This document shows positions 34,972 to 44,822 of a stretch of 64,000 bases of DNA, one piece after another; the stretch's first letter is position 1; every line of letters begins with the position of its first letter. The translations under genes were made by a program, and so were the position numbers. Under the pieces are notes generated by a model, which was not told where the DNA came from, ran no database searches, and saw only the letters and a program-made list of their open reading frames with translations. Source of the DNA: UBA6522 sp965237785 (GTDB lineage Bacteria; Pseudomonadota; Gammaproteobacteria; Steroidobacterales; Rariloculaceae); the NCBI GenBank assembly GCA_965237785.1, contig OZ250159.1, positions 2,046,001 through 2,110,000 on the forward strand, read 5' to 3'.

Positions 34972-35420
34972 AAGTACTGGCCCGGCGCCTGAACAAACTC
35001 GGAGCTCGCCACGAGTCGGCCGCCGACTTCGGCCACCGCGTCGAAACGCCAGAAATTCCGGCGCCTGGAGGTGATATTCGCGGTGAATACGAGCCGGTCT
35101 CCCGGGTACACCGGCTGCTTGAATCGAGTTTTCTCGACGCTGGCAAGGTAAAGAATGAAATTGCGCCGCTCCGGCGGCACGCTCTCCCAAACGAGTACCC
35201 CCGCCGCCTGCGCCATGGCCTCCACGAGCAGCACTCCGGGCATGACCGGGTGCCCGGGGAAGTGGCCGGCAAAGTAGGATTCGTGGACGGATACGTTCTT
35301 GACGGCGACGATCGACTTGCCGGGCTCGCAACGCAGGATTCCGTCGATCAGGAGAAACGGATCACGATGCGGAATGCGTTCCATGATGCCTTTCACATCG
35401 ATGCAATAACGTTCAGTCAT
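34968..35420 (-). CDS. fabZ: 3-hydroxyacyl-ACP dehydratase FabZ
   Basis: 150 residues, hotdog fold. The active site is HFPGHPVMPGVLLVEAMAQ (His, then Glu). It dehydrates 3-hydroxyacyl-ACP in fatty acid elongation and competes with LpxA/LpxD for substrate. The ATG at 35420 overlaps the lpxD end by 8 bp. Confidence 0.95.
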   Translation of the reverse strand: MTERYCIDVKGIMERIPHRDPFLLIDGILRCEPGKSIVAVKNVSVHESYFAGHFPGHPVMPGVLLVEAMAQAAGVLVWESVPPERRNFILYLASVEKTRFKQPVYPGDRLVFTANITSRRRNFWRFDAVAEVGGRLVASSEFVQAPGQYL

Positions 35421-36480
35421 CGCGACTCGCCCCCTTGGATCGGGTTCCCGCTCGCAGTTCCCGCACTGTTTGGTCGAGAACCCTGAAGCGCGCCGCATTG
35501 CGGCGCCAGCGGCCCGCCTCATCCGCGGACAGTGCTCCGGAATAGGTTCCCGGCTTGGTGACTGACTGCAGAACACTCGTACGGAAGGTGAACACGGCGT
35601 CGTCGCAGATTTCCAGATGGCCCACCGCCACCACCGCGCCGCCGAACAGGCATCGGGCACCCACCCGGGTGCTACCGGCCACACCGGAAAATGCGGACAT
35701 GACCGTGTGCGCCCCGATACGTACGTTGTGAGCGATCTGCACCTGGTTGTCCAGCTTTACGCCGTCCTCAATCACCGTATTTTCCACGGTACCGCGGTCA
35801 ATCGTCGTGTTGGCGCCGATTTCCACATCGTCGCCGATGACCACACCGCCGAGTTGCGGCACCTTGACCCACGCAGCAGCGTCGCGGGCAAATCCGAATC
35901 CGTCGCTGCCGACGACCACGCCCGAATGCAGCAGGCAGCGCTTGCCGATGCGAACCCCGTCCATGAGGATCGCACCGGGCGCCAGGCGCGTCGCCTCGCC
36001 GACGGTGGCTCGGGGTCCCACCACCGAACCGGGGCCGACCACCACCGAATCGCCAAGTATTGCCCCCGATCCCACCACCGCCCGGGCGCCGACCTGCGCG
36101 GATTCCGCCACGCGAGCGTCGTCGGCAACGCTGGCGTGCGGATGAATTCCCGGCTCGATCGCCGGCGGCGGGTGCAGGTATTGCGCCACGCGCGCGAACA
36201 CCGAATAGGGATTGTCGGCGATCAACACGGCCACGGGACATTCCGACCGAAAGCGCTCTTCGAGAATCACCGCGCCCGCGCGGGTTGCCGCGAGGTGATG
36301 CCGGTAGGCGGGATTGGCCAAAAAGCTGATCGCACTCCCGGTGGCGCCCGACAGCGTCCCCACCGTGCGGATCAGGCCGGTGAGATCGCCGCGAGCCTCG
36401 CAGTCAAAGCGTTCCGCGAGTTCGCCTAACGTCGCGGTTCGTCCGGTAAGCGCGTCGGATTGATCCGGGCCGGGTTTTAT
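35413..36480 (-). CDS. lpxD: UDP-3-O-(3-hydroxymyristoyl)glucosamine N-acyltransferase; no standard start codon
   Basis: The LpxD acyltransferase of lipid A synthesis: an N-terminal uridine-binding domain (TLGELAERFDCEARGDL, SAISFLANPAYRHHL), hexapeptide repeats and the DGFGFARD stretch. Homology starts about 17 codons after the skp stop, yet between an in-frame TGA at 36483 and the first GTG (36363) there is no ATG, GTG or TTG. ATA at 36480 overlaps the skp TAA (ATAA) and has GGGAG 7 nt upstream; it gives 355 residues and is used here. The GTG start would give 316 residues and lose the first strands. ACG at 36432 is another option. Confidence 0.9.
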   Translation of the reverse strand: MKPGPDQSDALTGRTATLGELAERFDCEARGDLTGLIRTVGTLSGATGSAISFLANPAYRHHLAATRAGAVILEERFRSECPVAVLIADNPYSVFARVAQYLHPPPAIEPGIHPHASVADDARVAESAQVGARAVVGSGAILGDSVVVGPGSVVGPRATVGEATRLAPGAILMDGVRIGKRCLLHSGVVVGSDGFGFARDAAAWVKVPQLGGVVIGDDVEIGANTTIDRGTVENTVIEDGVKLDNQVQIAHNVRIGAHTVMSAFSGVAGSTRVGARCLFGGAVVAVGHLEICDDAVFTFRTSVLQSVTKPGTYSGALSADEAGRWRRNAARFRVLDQTVRELRAGTRSKGASRDD

Positions 36481-37019
36481 TCAGGGGCTCCCGTGTCCTC
36501 AGCCGCCAAATCGGCTTCAAGGCTGCGCAACACTTCGTCGGTGATGTCCACGGCATCGCCGTGGTAAAGAGGGTTGGCGACCACGAGGTCGTAGCCCGCG
36601 GCGCGGGAGTAGGTCTGCACTTGCTGAACCAACGAATTCTGCAATCGGCTCAGTTCTTCGTTGCGGCGAATATCCAGATCTTCGATGTATTCGGTCTGCT
36701 CTCGCTGCATGTCGCGCTGCTCCGCGCGAATATCACGCTCGAGATTGAGGCGTTCGGTCTCGCCCATGATTGCGCCATCGCGCTCATAGGTTTCCTGCTT
36801 CTGCTGCAACGAGGCCTGCAAGGCTGCGATCTCACGCTGGCGCGGCGCGAATTCTTCCTGCAGTGCCTGCGTCGCCATTCGAGCCTGCGGCGCCTGATCG
36901 GTCAATCGTCCGAAATCGACGACACCGATCCTGGGCCCATCCGTCTGAGCATGTGCCGATACACCGACCAACAACACAGTCAGCAACACACCTGTTTGAG
37001 CCCTCATTAGCGATGTCAT
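36477..37019 (-). CDS. skp: OmpH/Skp-family periplasmic chaperone
   Basis: 180 residues with a signal peptide ending SAHA. The mature protein starts RIGVVDFGRLTDQAPQA, then a long charged coiled coil (about 60-140) that forms the tentacle hairpin. It holds unfolded outer-membrane proteins for BamA. The ATG at 37019 follows GAGGG; 37031 is an alternative start. Located between bamA and lpxD as usual. Confidence 0.9.
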   Translation of the reverse strand: MTSLMRAQTGVLLTVLLVGVSAHAQTDGPRIGVVDFGRLTDQAPQARMATQALQEEFAPRQREIAALQASLQQKQETYERDGAIMGETERLNLERDIRAEQRDMQREQTEYIEDLDIRRNEELSRLQNSLVQQVQTYSRAAGYDLVVANPLYHGDAVDITDEVLRSLEADLAAEDTGAPE

Positions 37020-37053
37020 CTTTGCCCTCATGAAACTCTTGTCCCTGTACGAT

Positions 37054-39456
37054 CTAAAATGCGTTGCCGACCGTGAACTGGAATTCCTCCGTGCGGTCGC
37101 CATAGAACCGATCCGTCTCCTCATCGGCATTCAACGGCAATCCGTAGCTGAATCTCAACAGCCCCAGCGGCGCCAGCCATTCTACAGCGATTCCGACGGA
37201 ATGTTTGAGTCGTTCATATTCAAAATCATAGTCGATCGGGTCGCCCAGACGGTCGTAAAAACTCACGCCGCCGGTCGAGAATACGTTACCGATGTCGTAA
37301 AACAGCGCCACGCGGGCAGACGATGCAAACCGCTCAGGCGTCGGAACGATCAATTCAAACTGGTTGGCAATCAACAGGTTGCCGCCATGAGGGTTGGACA
37401 ACGAGTCGCGCGGGCCGAGCCAGCTCTCCTTGAATCCACGCACGGTGCCCGGGCCGCCGCCGTAGAAATTGCGGTACGGCGGAAGCGCCAGCGTCTCTTC
37501 TCCGTACGGCTCGCCCAATGCCAGTTCGGAGTTGATTTTTATCATCCAGCGGCCGCGAATCGGGATAAACTGGGTATAGTCGAGCGACGCGATGTAGTAC
37601 TCCACTTCGCTTCCCGGGACCGAGGCACTCAAATTGGCACTCAGACGGCCGCCTCGCGTGGGGAAAATCACCCGGTTGCGCGAATCGATACTCCACCCCA
37701 GAGCGATATCGAAGGTCTCCAGGCCGGTCCCGAAGTAGCGGCCATCCGCAATGGGAAAGGGGTTGCCGTGGAAGCTGACCCACTCATTGGCTTGCCGCGA
37801 ACTGTACGCACTCGTCACCATCTCGGCCAGGGAATAGGAAATACCGAAGCGAATGAACTGGTACTCGGTGATGGGATACGACCAGTCCCCCCCCGCCGTG
37901 ACGGTCTGTGTTGAGAAGTCCGACGTCGCCGAAGTAAATTGACGAAAATCCCGGAAGGATAGCGACAGCGTTCGCGACAGTCCGTCGATGGTTCGGAACG
38001 GGTCGGTGTAATTCAGGCTGTAGATCTTTGCGTACTCGCCACCGCTCAAATCCACGCCGACGCGGTTGCCGGTACCCATGAAATTCGAATGGACGAAATT
38101 TCCATTCAACTGCAGCCCGTAGTACTCCGAATAGCCGATGCCGCCGCCGAATTGCCCTGGCAAGCCCTCCTCGATCTGAAAATTGATATCGACCAGATCG
38201 GGCGATCCCGGCACGCCGACGGTCTCGAACTCGACGGATTCGATGTAGGCCAATCGCTGCAGGCGTATCTGGGATCGCTCCACAAGCGCATTGGAGAGAT
38301 ACGACCCCTCCAGTTGGCGCATCTCCCGGCGGAACACTTCGTCGTTGACATTGTCCGCGCCGTTGAAATTGATGCGCCGCACGTAAACGCGGTTTCTCGG
38401 GTCCACGAAGAACGTGATCGCGACTTCCTTGGTTTCCTCGTTCAACTCCGGAACAGCCTGGACCTGGGCAAACCCGTAACCGTCCTGGCCGAGGCGCAGC
38501 GTCAAATACTCTTCGCTCGTCGCGATCACCTGCTGGGAAAACAACTGCCCCGGCTGGGCGAAGATCAGCCTCTGCAGTTCTGCTTCAGGTACCACCAGGT
38601 CGCCTGCCAACTGGACGTCGGAAATGGTGTAGCGGTCGCCCTCCGAAATGTTGACGGTGACGAAGATGTCCCGCTTGTCCGGAGAGATCGCGACCTGAAT
38701 ACTCTCCCAACGAAAATCTGCAAAGCCACGGTCCATGTAGAAGGAACGCAGCGACTCCAGATCGCCCTCCAGAGCCTCCTTCGAGTAACGGTCATCGTTC
38801 CGGATGAACGACAGCCAGTTGCCGGTGCTGAGTTCGAAATCCCGGAGAATTTCCCTGTCGCTGAAGCTGGTGTTACCGACGAGATTGATCTGGCGAATCT
38901 TCGCGCGCGCACCCTCCTCGATCTCGATACCCACGCGCACCCGATTGTCACCGATGTCCTCAACGGGCGTGTCCACGCTGACGGCATAGCGGCCCCGGCT
39001 GTAATACTGTTCCAGCAGGAACTGTCTGACCTCATCGAGCACCGATTGGTCGAAAACCTTGCCCCGCGTCAATCCGACCTGACGCAACGACTCCTCCAGG
39101 TCCTCGGTCTCGATCTCCTCGTTTCCTTCGATCGTGAACTCCTCGATCGAAGGTCGTTCGAGCACGGCAATGACCAACACATCGCCGTTTTTGCGGAATT
39201 CGACATCCTGAAAGAACCCGGTCGAGTACAGCGCCCGGATGGACTCCTGAACGCGCTGGTCGGTCACGGTGTCGCCAATGTTGACGGGCAGATAGTTGTA
39301 AATGGTGCCGGTGGAAATTCGCTGGGCGCCCTCCACCTGGAAATTACGCACCACCCAGGGGTCGAACGCCTGGGCGCAATTGAACGCCAGGGCCAGTGCA
39401 GTGGCCGTAAGAATACGCATCATCGTTCCCAACCTGACTCTTCCTAACTTGTACAT
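37054..39456 (-). CDS. bamA: Outer-membrane protein assembly factor BamA
   Basis: 800 residues: signal peptide, five POTRA domains (WVVRNFQVEGAQRISTGTIYNYLPV is the first), then the Omp85 barrel with the lid-lock motif in GTVRGFKESWLGP and the C-terminal FQFTVGNAF. It inserts barrel proteins into the outer membrane. The ATG at 39456 overlaps the rseP stop (ATGA); the ATG at 39423 gives a shorter signal peptide and is equally possible. Confidence 0.95.
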   Translation of the reverse strand: MYKLGRVRLGTMMRILTATALALAFNCAQAFDPWVVRNFQVEGAQRISTGTIYNYLPVNIGDTVTDQRVQESIRALYSTGFFQDVEFRKNGDVLVIAVLERPSIEEFTIEGNEEIETEDLEESLRQVGLTRGKVFDQSVLDEVRQFLLEQYYSRGRYAVSVDTPVEDIGDNRVRVGIEIEEGARAKIRQINLVGNTSFSDREILRDFELSTGNWLSFIRNDDRYSKEALEGDLESLRSFYMDRGFADFRWESIQVAISPDKRDIFVTVNISEGDRYTISDVQLAGDLVVPEAELQRLIFAQPGQLFSQQVIATSEEYLTLRLGQDGYGFAQVQAVPELNEETKEVAITFFVDPRNRVYVRRINFNGADNVNDEVFRREMRQLEGSYLSNALVERSQIRLQRLAYIESVEFETVGVPGSPDLVDINFQIEEGLPGQFGGGIGYSEYYGLQLNGNFVHSNFMGTGNRVGVDLSGGEYAKIYSLNYTDPFRTIDGLSRTLSLSFRDFRQFTSATSDFSTQTVTAGGDWSYPITEYQFIRFGISYSLAEMVTSAYSSRQANEWVSFHGNPFPIADGRYFGTGLETFDIALGWSIDSRNRVIFPTRGGRLSANLSASVPGSEVEYYIASLDYTQFIPIRGRWMIKINSELALGEPYGEETLALPPYRNFYGGGPGTVRGFKESWLGPRDSLSNPHGGNLLIANQFELIVPTPERFASSARVALFYDIGNVFSTGGVSFYDRLGDPIDYDFEYERLKHSVGIAVEWLAPLGLLRFSYGLPLNADEETDRFYGDRTEEFQFTVGNAF

Positions 39457-40826
39457 CAGCCGAAGATCCTGGACAAGTCATTATAGAAGGCAAAACTCAT
39501 CAATACGAAGAGCAACAGCAATCCGAATTGCTGGCCGATGAGCAGGGAGCGCTCCGATAGCGGCGAACCCTTCACCGCTTCCACCAATTGGTACACGATT
39601 TGCCCCCCATCCAACAGCGGCACCGGCAACAGGTTCAGAATGCCCAGGCTGATGCTGACAATCGCCAGAAAGCTCAGGAACGCGGTAAATCCGGCGCTGG
39701 CGCTGTCGCCCGCGTACGTGGCGATACTCACCGGGCCACTCAAATTCCGTATCGATACGTCACCGACCACCATGCGGCCCAGCATGCGCACGGTCAACGC
39801 GCTCATTTCCCAAGTCTTGGCGACACCCCTTGGCAGAGCCTCGACCAATCCGTAGCGCTGCTCGAAAAATTGATCCGGGCCGGCTCCGATACGGCCGATA
39901 ACCTGGCCGTCCTGCTCCATACGCGCGGTGGTGAGCACCACGACCCGCTCCTGCCCATCACGCTGCACCAACACGGATATCGTCGCCTGCGGACGGGCCC
40001 TGATGTACTCGACCCAGGTACCCCAGTGATCGATGGGCTCCCCGTCGGCGCTCAACAGCCGATCGCCCGGCTGCAAGCCGGCGCGCTCCGCCGGCGCGTC
40101 CGGCAAAACCTCACCGATGACCGGCGGCAGCAGACCCGGCGCGAAGCCGAGCCCCGACCACAGCGCTTCGGGTTCGGTCAATTCGGCCGCCCGCCCGCGA
40201 ACATCCAGCTCCACCGATCGGACTGCGCCGTCGGCGCCCTCCACCGTCATCTCGATATTTCCGTCGCGGAGCAACTCGTTGAGGATGGCGAGCGTGGCGG
40301 ACTCCAGGGTGGGCGTGGATTGTTCACCGACAGCGAGGATTTCGTCGTAAGCAGTCAGGCCGGCCGTATCTGCCGTGGACCCCGCCGTCACCTCGCCGAC
40401 ATAGGCTTTCAGGCTTGGCACGCCGGAAACGAACATTAGCCAATACGCGAGAATCGCGAACAGAAAATTGAAACCGGGACCCGCAAGCAGCACGGCAATG
40501 CGGTGGGAAATGGGGCGCTGGTTAAAGGCCATATGCCGTTCCGCGTCTGCAACGGGCCCCTCACGCTCGTCAAGCAGTTTCACGTAGCCGCCAAGTGGAA
40601 TACTCGACACCCAGTATTCGGTGCCCTGTGATTCCGCCCCGCCGGCGGTTGCGGCCGCGGCAGGCCGCCCTGTCCAACGGATCAGCGGTTTGCCGAAGCC
40701 CACCGAGAATCGCAAAACCTTGAAGCCCAGACGGCGCGCGACAAAGAAATGCCCGTACTCGTGAAACGATACGAGTATTCCGATCGTGACAATGAAAGCC
40801 GCAATCGAGAAAATCACTTGCGTCAT
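39456..40826 (-). CDS. rseP: RIP metalloprotease RseP
   Basis: 456 residues. The zinc site H22-EYG-H26 lies in the first membrane helix and LLPVPLLDGGQIVY in a later one. Two PDZ domains lie between (GEVTAGSTADTAGLTAYDEI, GEVLPDAPAERAGLQPGDRL). It cleaves RseA to release sigma-E and clears signal peptides. The ATG at 40826 starts directly at the first helix. dxr normally sits between cdsA and this gene; the 149-bp gap holds nothing of it. Confidence 0.94.
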   Translation of the reverse strand: MTQVIFSIAAFIVTIGILVSFHEYGHFFVARRLGFKVLRFSVGFGKPLIRWTGRPAAAATAGGAESQGTEYWVSSIPLGGYVKLLDEREGPVADAERHMAFNQRPISHRIAVLLAGPGFNFLFAILAYWLMFVSGVPSLKAYVGEVTAGSTADTAGLTAYDEILAVGEQSTPTLESATLAILNELLRDGNIEMTVEGADGAVRSVELDVRGRAAELTEPEALWSGLGFAPGLLPPVIGEVLPDAPAERAGLQPGDRLLSADGEPIDHWGTWVEYIRARPQATISVLVQRDGQERVVVLTTARMEQDGQVIGRIGAGPDQFFEQRYGLVEALPRGVAKTWEMSALTVRMLGRMVVGDVSIRNLSGPVSIATYAGDSASAGFTAFLSFLAIVSISLGILNLLPVPLLDGGQIVYQLVEAVKGSPLSERSLLIGQQFGLLLLFVLMSFAFYNDLSRIFG

Positions 40827-40975
40827 CCGCGGTACACCCCTGACCAAAACCCATTCCGCCGGGACCAAGCCACCACGCCGGGCCGGATCGAGTATTTTAC
40901 CCGTCGCCGCACGACTCCCCAACACCAACTTGCAGTATAGAGACCGCGAGCGCTGCCCCGGGTTCCGTCATTAGA

Positions 40976-41779
40976 TCAGCCGGCCAGACCGGCGGCAACC
41001 AGCCCGAGGACGAAGATCGGCGCGGCGGCAACCAGACTGTCGATTCGGTCCAGAATTCCACCGTGGCCCGGAAGGAACCAGCCACTGTCCTTCATGCTCA
41101 CGTTGCGCTTGAACATGCTGACAGTGAGATCGCCGACAACGGAAACCAGCGCGGCCGCGACACCAATGACGACGAACGTTCCAGCCGGCACGTCGAGTAG
41201 CAGAGCAGCGGAGAACGCGAACAGTGTCGCCAGCGCTACCCCGCCAATGACGCCCTCCCAGGTTTTTGCCGGACTGACTCGGGGCGCGAGCTTGACCCGC
41301 CCCCAATTACCGCCGACGAAGTGGCCGCCCACGTCGGCGGCCCAGACGATCAGCAGGATGCTGAAGGTGAGACCGGGACCCTGGGACGCGCTGCCATGCA
41401 GATGCGTGAGAAGAAACCACGCGGGGAGCAGGGCCAAAGGCCCCGTTGCGCCGACGAGGTAAAGCGGAATTCGCCGCGGACCGATACGCAGCCCGAGCGC
41501 CGCGATTCCCCACCAGGCAACGGCCACCACCATGATGGTATTGGTCGTCCAGCCGCGATCCATTCCCCAAATCGCCAAACCCAACATCAGCGCGGCGAAA
41601 GCCGACAGATAACCCCAGCGGGCAACCCCCCGAAGCCGCGTCAGCCCCGCCCATTCCCAGACACCGCCCAGACAGATCACTCCGCTGACCCCCGCAAGGG
41701 CCCAGGTGGGAAGGTAGAGCACGGTGACCGTCATGCCGGCAGCCAGCACAAGCGATGTGATGACACGCGTTCTCAGCAT
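40976..41779 (-). CDS. cdsA: Phosphatidate cytidylyltransferase
   Basis: 267 residues, about eight membrane segments. The C-terminal signature KRNVSMKDSGWFLPGHGGILDRIDSL is complete. It makes CDP-diacylglycerol. The ATG at 41779 overlaps uppS by 7 bp. Confidence 0.94.
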   Translation of the reverse strand: MLRTRVITSLVLAAGMTVTVLYLPTWALAGVSGVICLGGVWEWAGLTRLRGVARWGYLSAFAALMLGLAIWGMDRGWTTNTIMVVAVAWWGIAALGLRIGPRRIPLYLVGATGPLALLPAWFLLTHLHGSASQGPGLTFSILLIVWAADVGGHFVGGNWGRVKLAPRVSPAKTWEGVIGGVALATLFAFSAALLLDVPAGTFVVIGVAAALVSVVGDLTVSMFKRNVSMKDSGWFLPGHGGILDRIDSLVAAAPIFVLGLVAAGLAG

Positions 41780-42543
41780 TGCCCAGCCTGGATTTGCTGC
41801 GCGGTGCGGCCAAAGCGACGCTGGGTGCTGCTGAAGAAACGGATGGCCCTGTCCAGTTCCGTTACCGAAAAATCGGGCCACAGGACGTCGGAAAAATACA
41901 GCTCGCTATACGCCAGGCTCCAAAGCAGGAAATTGCTGATGCGCCGGTCGTTACCGGTACGAATCAACAGGTCGACATCCGGAATGCGCGCCATTTGCAA
42001 CTCCGCGGCAAACCGATCGATGTCGATCGTTTCCGGGTCGAGCGATCCGGCGGCGGCCTGGCGAGCCAGATTCCGAGCCGCGTTCACCAGGTCGGAACGC
42101 CCCCCGTAGGCCACCGCCACCGACAATTCCAGTCGCGTATTGTGGCGCGTGCGAATCTCCGCCGCGCGCATGGTCCCTCTCAGCGAGGGCTCGAGCCGCT
42201 GAATTTCCCCCATGAAACGAAGCCGGACATCCTGCTCATCCAGCTCCGCGACCTCTCGATTCAGGGCATCCACGAACAATGACATGAGACCGTGAATTTC
42301 ATCCTGGGGACGATTCCAGTTCTCGCTGGAAAACGCGAACAATGTCAGGTATTGGATACCAAGATTGGCGCAGCATTCCACGACTGTGCGAACGGGCTTG
42401 ATGCCGGACCGATGTCCGGCCTGGCGGGGCAGCCCGCGGCGCTCCGCCCAACGTCCGTTGCCATCCATGATCACCGCCACGTGTACGGGAACCCGCGTTG
42501 GAACGCATGCCGGTATTGTCGATTCCCGTGCCGAGGCAACCAT
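41773..42543 (-). CDS. uppS: Undecaprenyl diphosphate synthase
   Basis: 256 residues. VAVIMDGNGRWAERRGLPRQAGHR carries the catalytic Asp and phosphate-binding region; FAFSSENWNRP and DLLIRTGNDRRISNFLLWSLAYSELYF follow. It builds the C55 carrier lipid for peptidoglycan from IPP and FPP, so IPP must be supplied even though local MEP genes are missing. Shares one base with frr (TGATG). Confidence 0.95.
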   Translation of the reverse strand: MVASARESTIPACVPTRVPVHVAVIMDGNGRWAERRGLPRQAGHRSGIKPVRTVVECCANLGIQYLTLFAFSSENWNRPQDEIHGLMSLFVDALNREVAELDEQDVRLRFMGEIQRLEPSLRGTMRAAEIRTRHNTRLELSVAVAYGGRSDLVNAARNLARQAAAGSLDPETIDIDRFAAELQMARIPDVDLLIRTGNDRRISNFLLWSLAYSELYFSDVLWPDFSVTELDRAIRFFSSTQRRFGRTAQQIQAGQC

Positions 42544-43100
42544 CAGAATTCCATGATTTCCTTTTCTTTCTCGTGCATGAGCGCATCCATGGTACCGATA
42601 TACCTGTCAGTCAGCTTCTGTACATCGTCATGGGCGCGATGCTGCTCATCCTCCGTGATCATCTTTTCCGACTGCAAGTCTTTTACATCGCTGAGGATGT
42701 CCCGGCGAATATTACGCACGGCCACGCGCGCGACCTCGGTTTCATGGCGAACGACCCGCACCAGATCCCGCCGCCGTTCCTCGGTCATGGGAGGTAGCGG
42801 TACGCGGATGACGATCCCGGCCGTCACCGGATTGAGTCCGAGATCGGAATTGATGATGGCCCTTTCGACGGCGGATACCATCTGCTTGTCCCAGGGCGAA
42901 ACTACCAGCGTACGCGCATCCTCAACCGCCACGGCCGCGGTTTGGTTGATTGGCACGCGAGAGCCGTAGTATTCGACGGTGATATGTTCCAGGAGTCCGG
43001 TATGGGCCCGGCCCGTTCGCAACCGTTTGAACTCGCCCTTGAGCGCCTCAACGCTCTTGTACATCCGCAACTCGCCGTCTCTCTTGAGTTCTTCAATCAT
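42543..43100 (-). CDS. frr: Ribosome recycling factor
   Basis: 185 residues, exactly the family length. RTGRAHTGLLEHITVEYYG, DLGLNPVTAGIVIRVPLPPMTEERRRDLV and RNIRRDI are typical. With EF-G it splits post-termination ribosomes. Overlaps pyrH by 8 bp. Confidence 0.97.
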   Translation of the reverse strand: MIEELKRDGELRMYKSVEALKGEFKRLRTGRAHTGLLEHITVEYYGSRVPINQTAAVAVEDARTLVVSPWDKQMVSAVERAIINSDLGLNPVTAGIVIRVPLPPMTEERRRDLVRVVRHETEVARVAVRNIRRDILSDVKDLQSEKMITEDEQHRAHDDVQKLTDRYIGTMDALMHEKEKEIMEF

Positions 43101-43845
43101 CGCCGGTGCCCGTGCGCGGCAACTCGTTGACTACCGCCGTTCCCAGGGGTTCGCCACAAATCAGGCGTACCAGATCGCCGTGGTTGGCCAGGTTGAATAC
43201 CAATAGCGGCAGGTTGTTGTCCCTGCACATGACCACTGCCGTGGCGTCCATGACGCTCAGCTTCTCCGCGAGAACCTGGTCGAACGACAAACCATCGTAG
43301 CGGACCGCATCAGGGTTCTTGAGCGGGTCGGCGGAATAAACACCGTCCACCTTGGTGGCCTTGATCAGGATGTCCGCACCGACCTCGATCGCCCGAAGGC
43401 TTGCCGCGGTATCGGTGGTAAAGAAGGGGTTGCCGGTTCCGGCGGCAAAAATTACCACTCGGTTCTTCTCCATATGGCGTATGGCCCGCCGCCGAATGTA
43501 ATCCTCGCAGACTTCGTGAATCTGAATGGCCGACATCACTCGAGCGACTACGCCCTGGCGCTCCAGGGCATCCTGCATGGCGAGAGCGTTGATCACGGTA
43601 GCCAGCATGCCCATCTGGTCGCCGGTCACCCGATCCATCCCCGCTTCGGCCAAACCCGCGCCGCGAAAGATATTGCCGCCGCCGATGACCAGCCCGACCT
43701 GCACACCGAGGTTCAGCACCTCGGCGACTTCGGCAGCTACCCGGCGGATAACCGCGGGATCGATGCCGTATTCCATGGAGCCCAGTAACGCCTCGCCGCT
43801 GAGCTTGAGCAGAACCCTGTTGTAGGCCGGCGAAGTTTGCCCCAT
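43093..43845 (-). CDS. pyrH: UMP kinase
   Basis: 250 residues of the amino-acid-kinase fold. RVLLKLSGEALLG, VIGGGNIFRGAG, AAGTGNPFFTTDTAA and KATKVDGVYSADP are typical. Makes UDP for RNA, DNA and UDP-sugars. Follows tsf after 93 bp. Confidence 0.96.
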   Translation of the reverse strand: MGQTSPAYNRVLLKLSGEALLGSMEYGIDPAVIRRVAAEVAEVLNLGVQVGLVIGGGNIFRGAGLAEAGMDRVTGDQMGMLATVINALAMQDALERQGVVARVMSAIQIHEVCEDYIRRRAIRHMEKNRVVIFAAGTGNPFFTTDTAASLRAIEVGADILIKATKVDGVYSADPLKNPDAVRYDGLSFDQVLAEKLSVMDATAVVMCRDNNLPLLVFNLANHGDLVRLICGEPLGTAVVNELPRTGTGDD

Positions 43846-43938
43846 CCGTTCCTCTACTCCAATGTTCGGAAACGCCGCCAGCGTTTATCCCGAACGCGAT
43901 TCAATCACAAGGTTAACGGCTCCGCGAGGCCGGCGCCA

Positions 43939-44811
43939 TTACCTGGACGCTTGCTCCATGACCTCCTTGACAAAGTCGACTTCGCGCTTCTCGATTCCCT
44001 CACCCACTTCGAATCGCAGAAATTGCAGGACACTGGAGCCGCTCTCGGCCAGCAAGTCCCGGACCCGCTTGTCCGGATCCTTTACAAATGGCTGCGCCGA
44101 CAGGGTCACGGCATCCAGTTGCTTGCGCAACCGACCTTCGACCATCCTGGCAACGATCTCCGGAGGTTTGCCCTCCTGGGCGGCCTGGGCGGCGAGAATT
44201 TCCCGTTCCTTGGCCAACTCCTCCGCCGGAACGTCGCCCCGGTCGACATAGCGGGGCGACATCGCCGCCACTTGCATGGCCAGATCCCTGGCCAAATCCG
44301 CCGAACCGACGTCCAGTTCCACTATTGTGCCGATACGGCCCTGATGGGAGTAGGCGCCGATCACACCATCGCTCGCCATGATCCTGAACCGGCGCACGGC
44401 GATGTTCTCGCCCAACTTGGCCACCAATTGCCGGCGCCGGATCTCGACGCTCTCGCCGTCGAGTTCCATGGCCAGAAGCTCGTCGACGTCGTCGGGCGCG
44501 CGGCTCAACACCGCCGCCGCAAGCCGTTCCGCAAAGCCGACGAAATTTTCATCCTTGGCCACGAAATCCGTCTCACAGTTGATTTCCAGGATCGCGCAGC
44601 GTCCACGCTCCGCATCCTCGCACAGCATCACAACGCCTTGCTGGGCAATTCGCGCCGCCTTTCGGTCAGCCTTGGCCTGACCCGACTTGCGCAATAGTTC
44701 CGCTGCCTGATCCAGGTTCCCATCCGCCTCCGTCAGGGCCCGCTTGCAGTCCATCATTCCAGCCCCGGTACGCTCCCGGAGCTGCTTCACCAAACTTGCT
44801 GCTATCGACAT
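43939..44811 (-). CDS. tsf: Elongation factor Ts
   Basis: 290 residues. VKQLRERTGAGMMDCKRALTEA is the N-terminal EF-Tu contact; EINCETDFVAKDENFVGFA the core. It exchanges GDP on EF-Tu. Starts 11 bp after rpsB. Confidence 0.96.
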   Translation of the reverse strand: MSIAASLVKQLRERTGAGMMDCKRALTEADGNLDQAAELLRKSGQAKADRKAARIAQQGVVMLCEDAERGRCAILEINCETDFVAKDENFVGFAERLAAAVLSRAPDDVDELLAMELDGESVEIRRRQLVAKLGENIAVRRFRIMASDGVIGAYSHQGRIGTIVELDVGSADLARDLAMQVAAMSPRYVDRGDVPAEELAKEREILAAQAAQEGKPPEIVARMVEGRLRKQLDAVTLSAQPFVKDPDKRVRDLLAESGSSVLQFLRFEVGEGIEKREVDFVKEVMEQASR

Positions 44812-44822
44812 CCGTCAGTCCT

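Noticed and set aside
36364..37130. Using GTG 36363 as the lpxD start or the long frame start at 37130 for skp
   Set aside because: GTG 36363 removes conserved LpxD residues; the long skp frame is antisense-like sequence within bamA before the real signal peptide.
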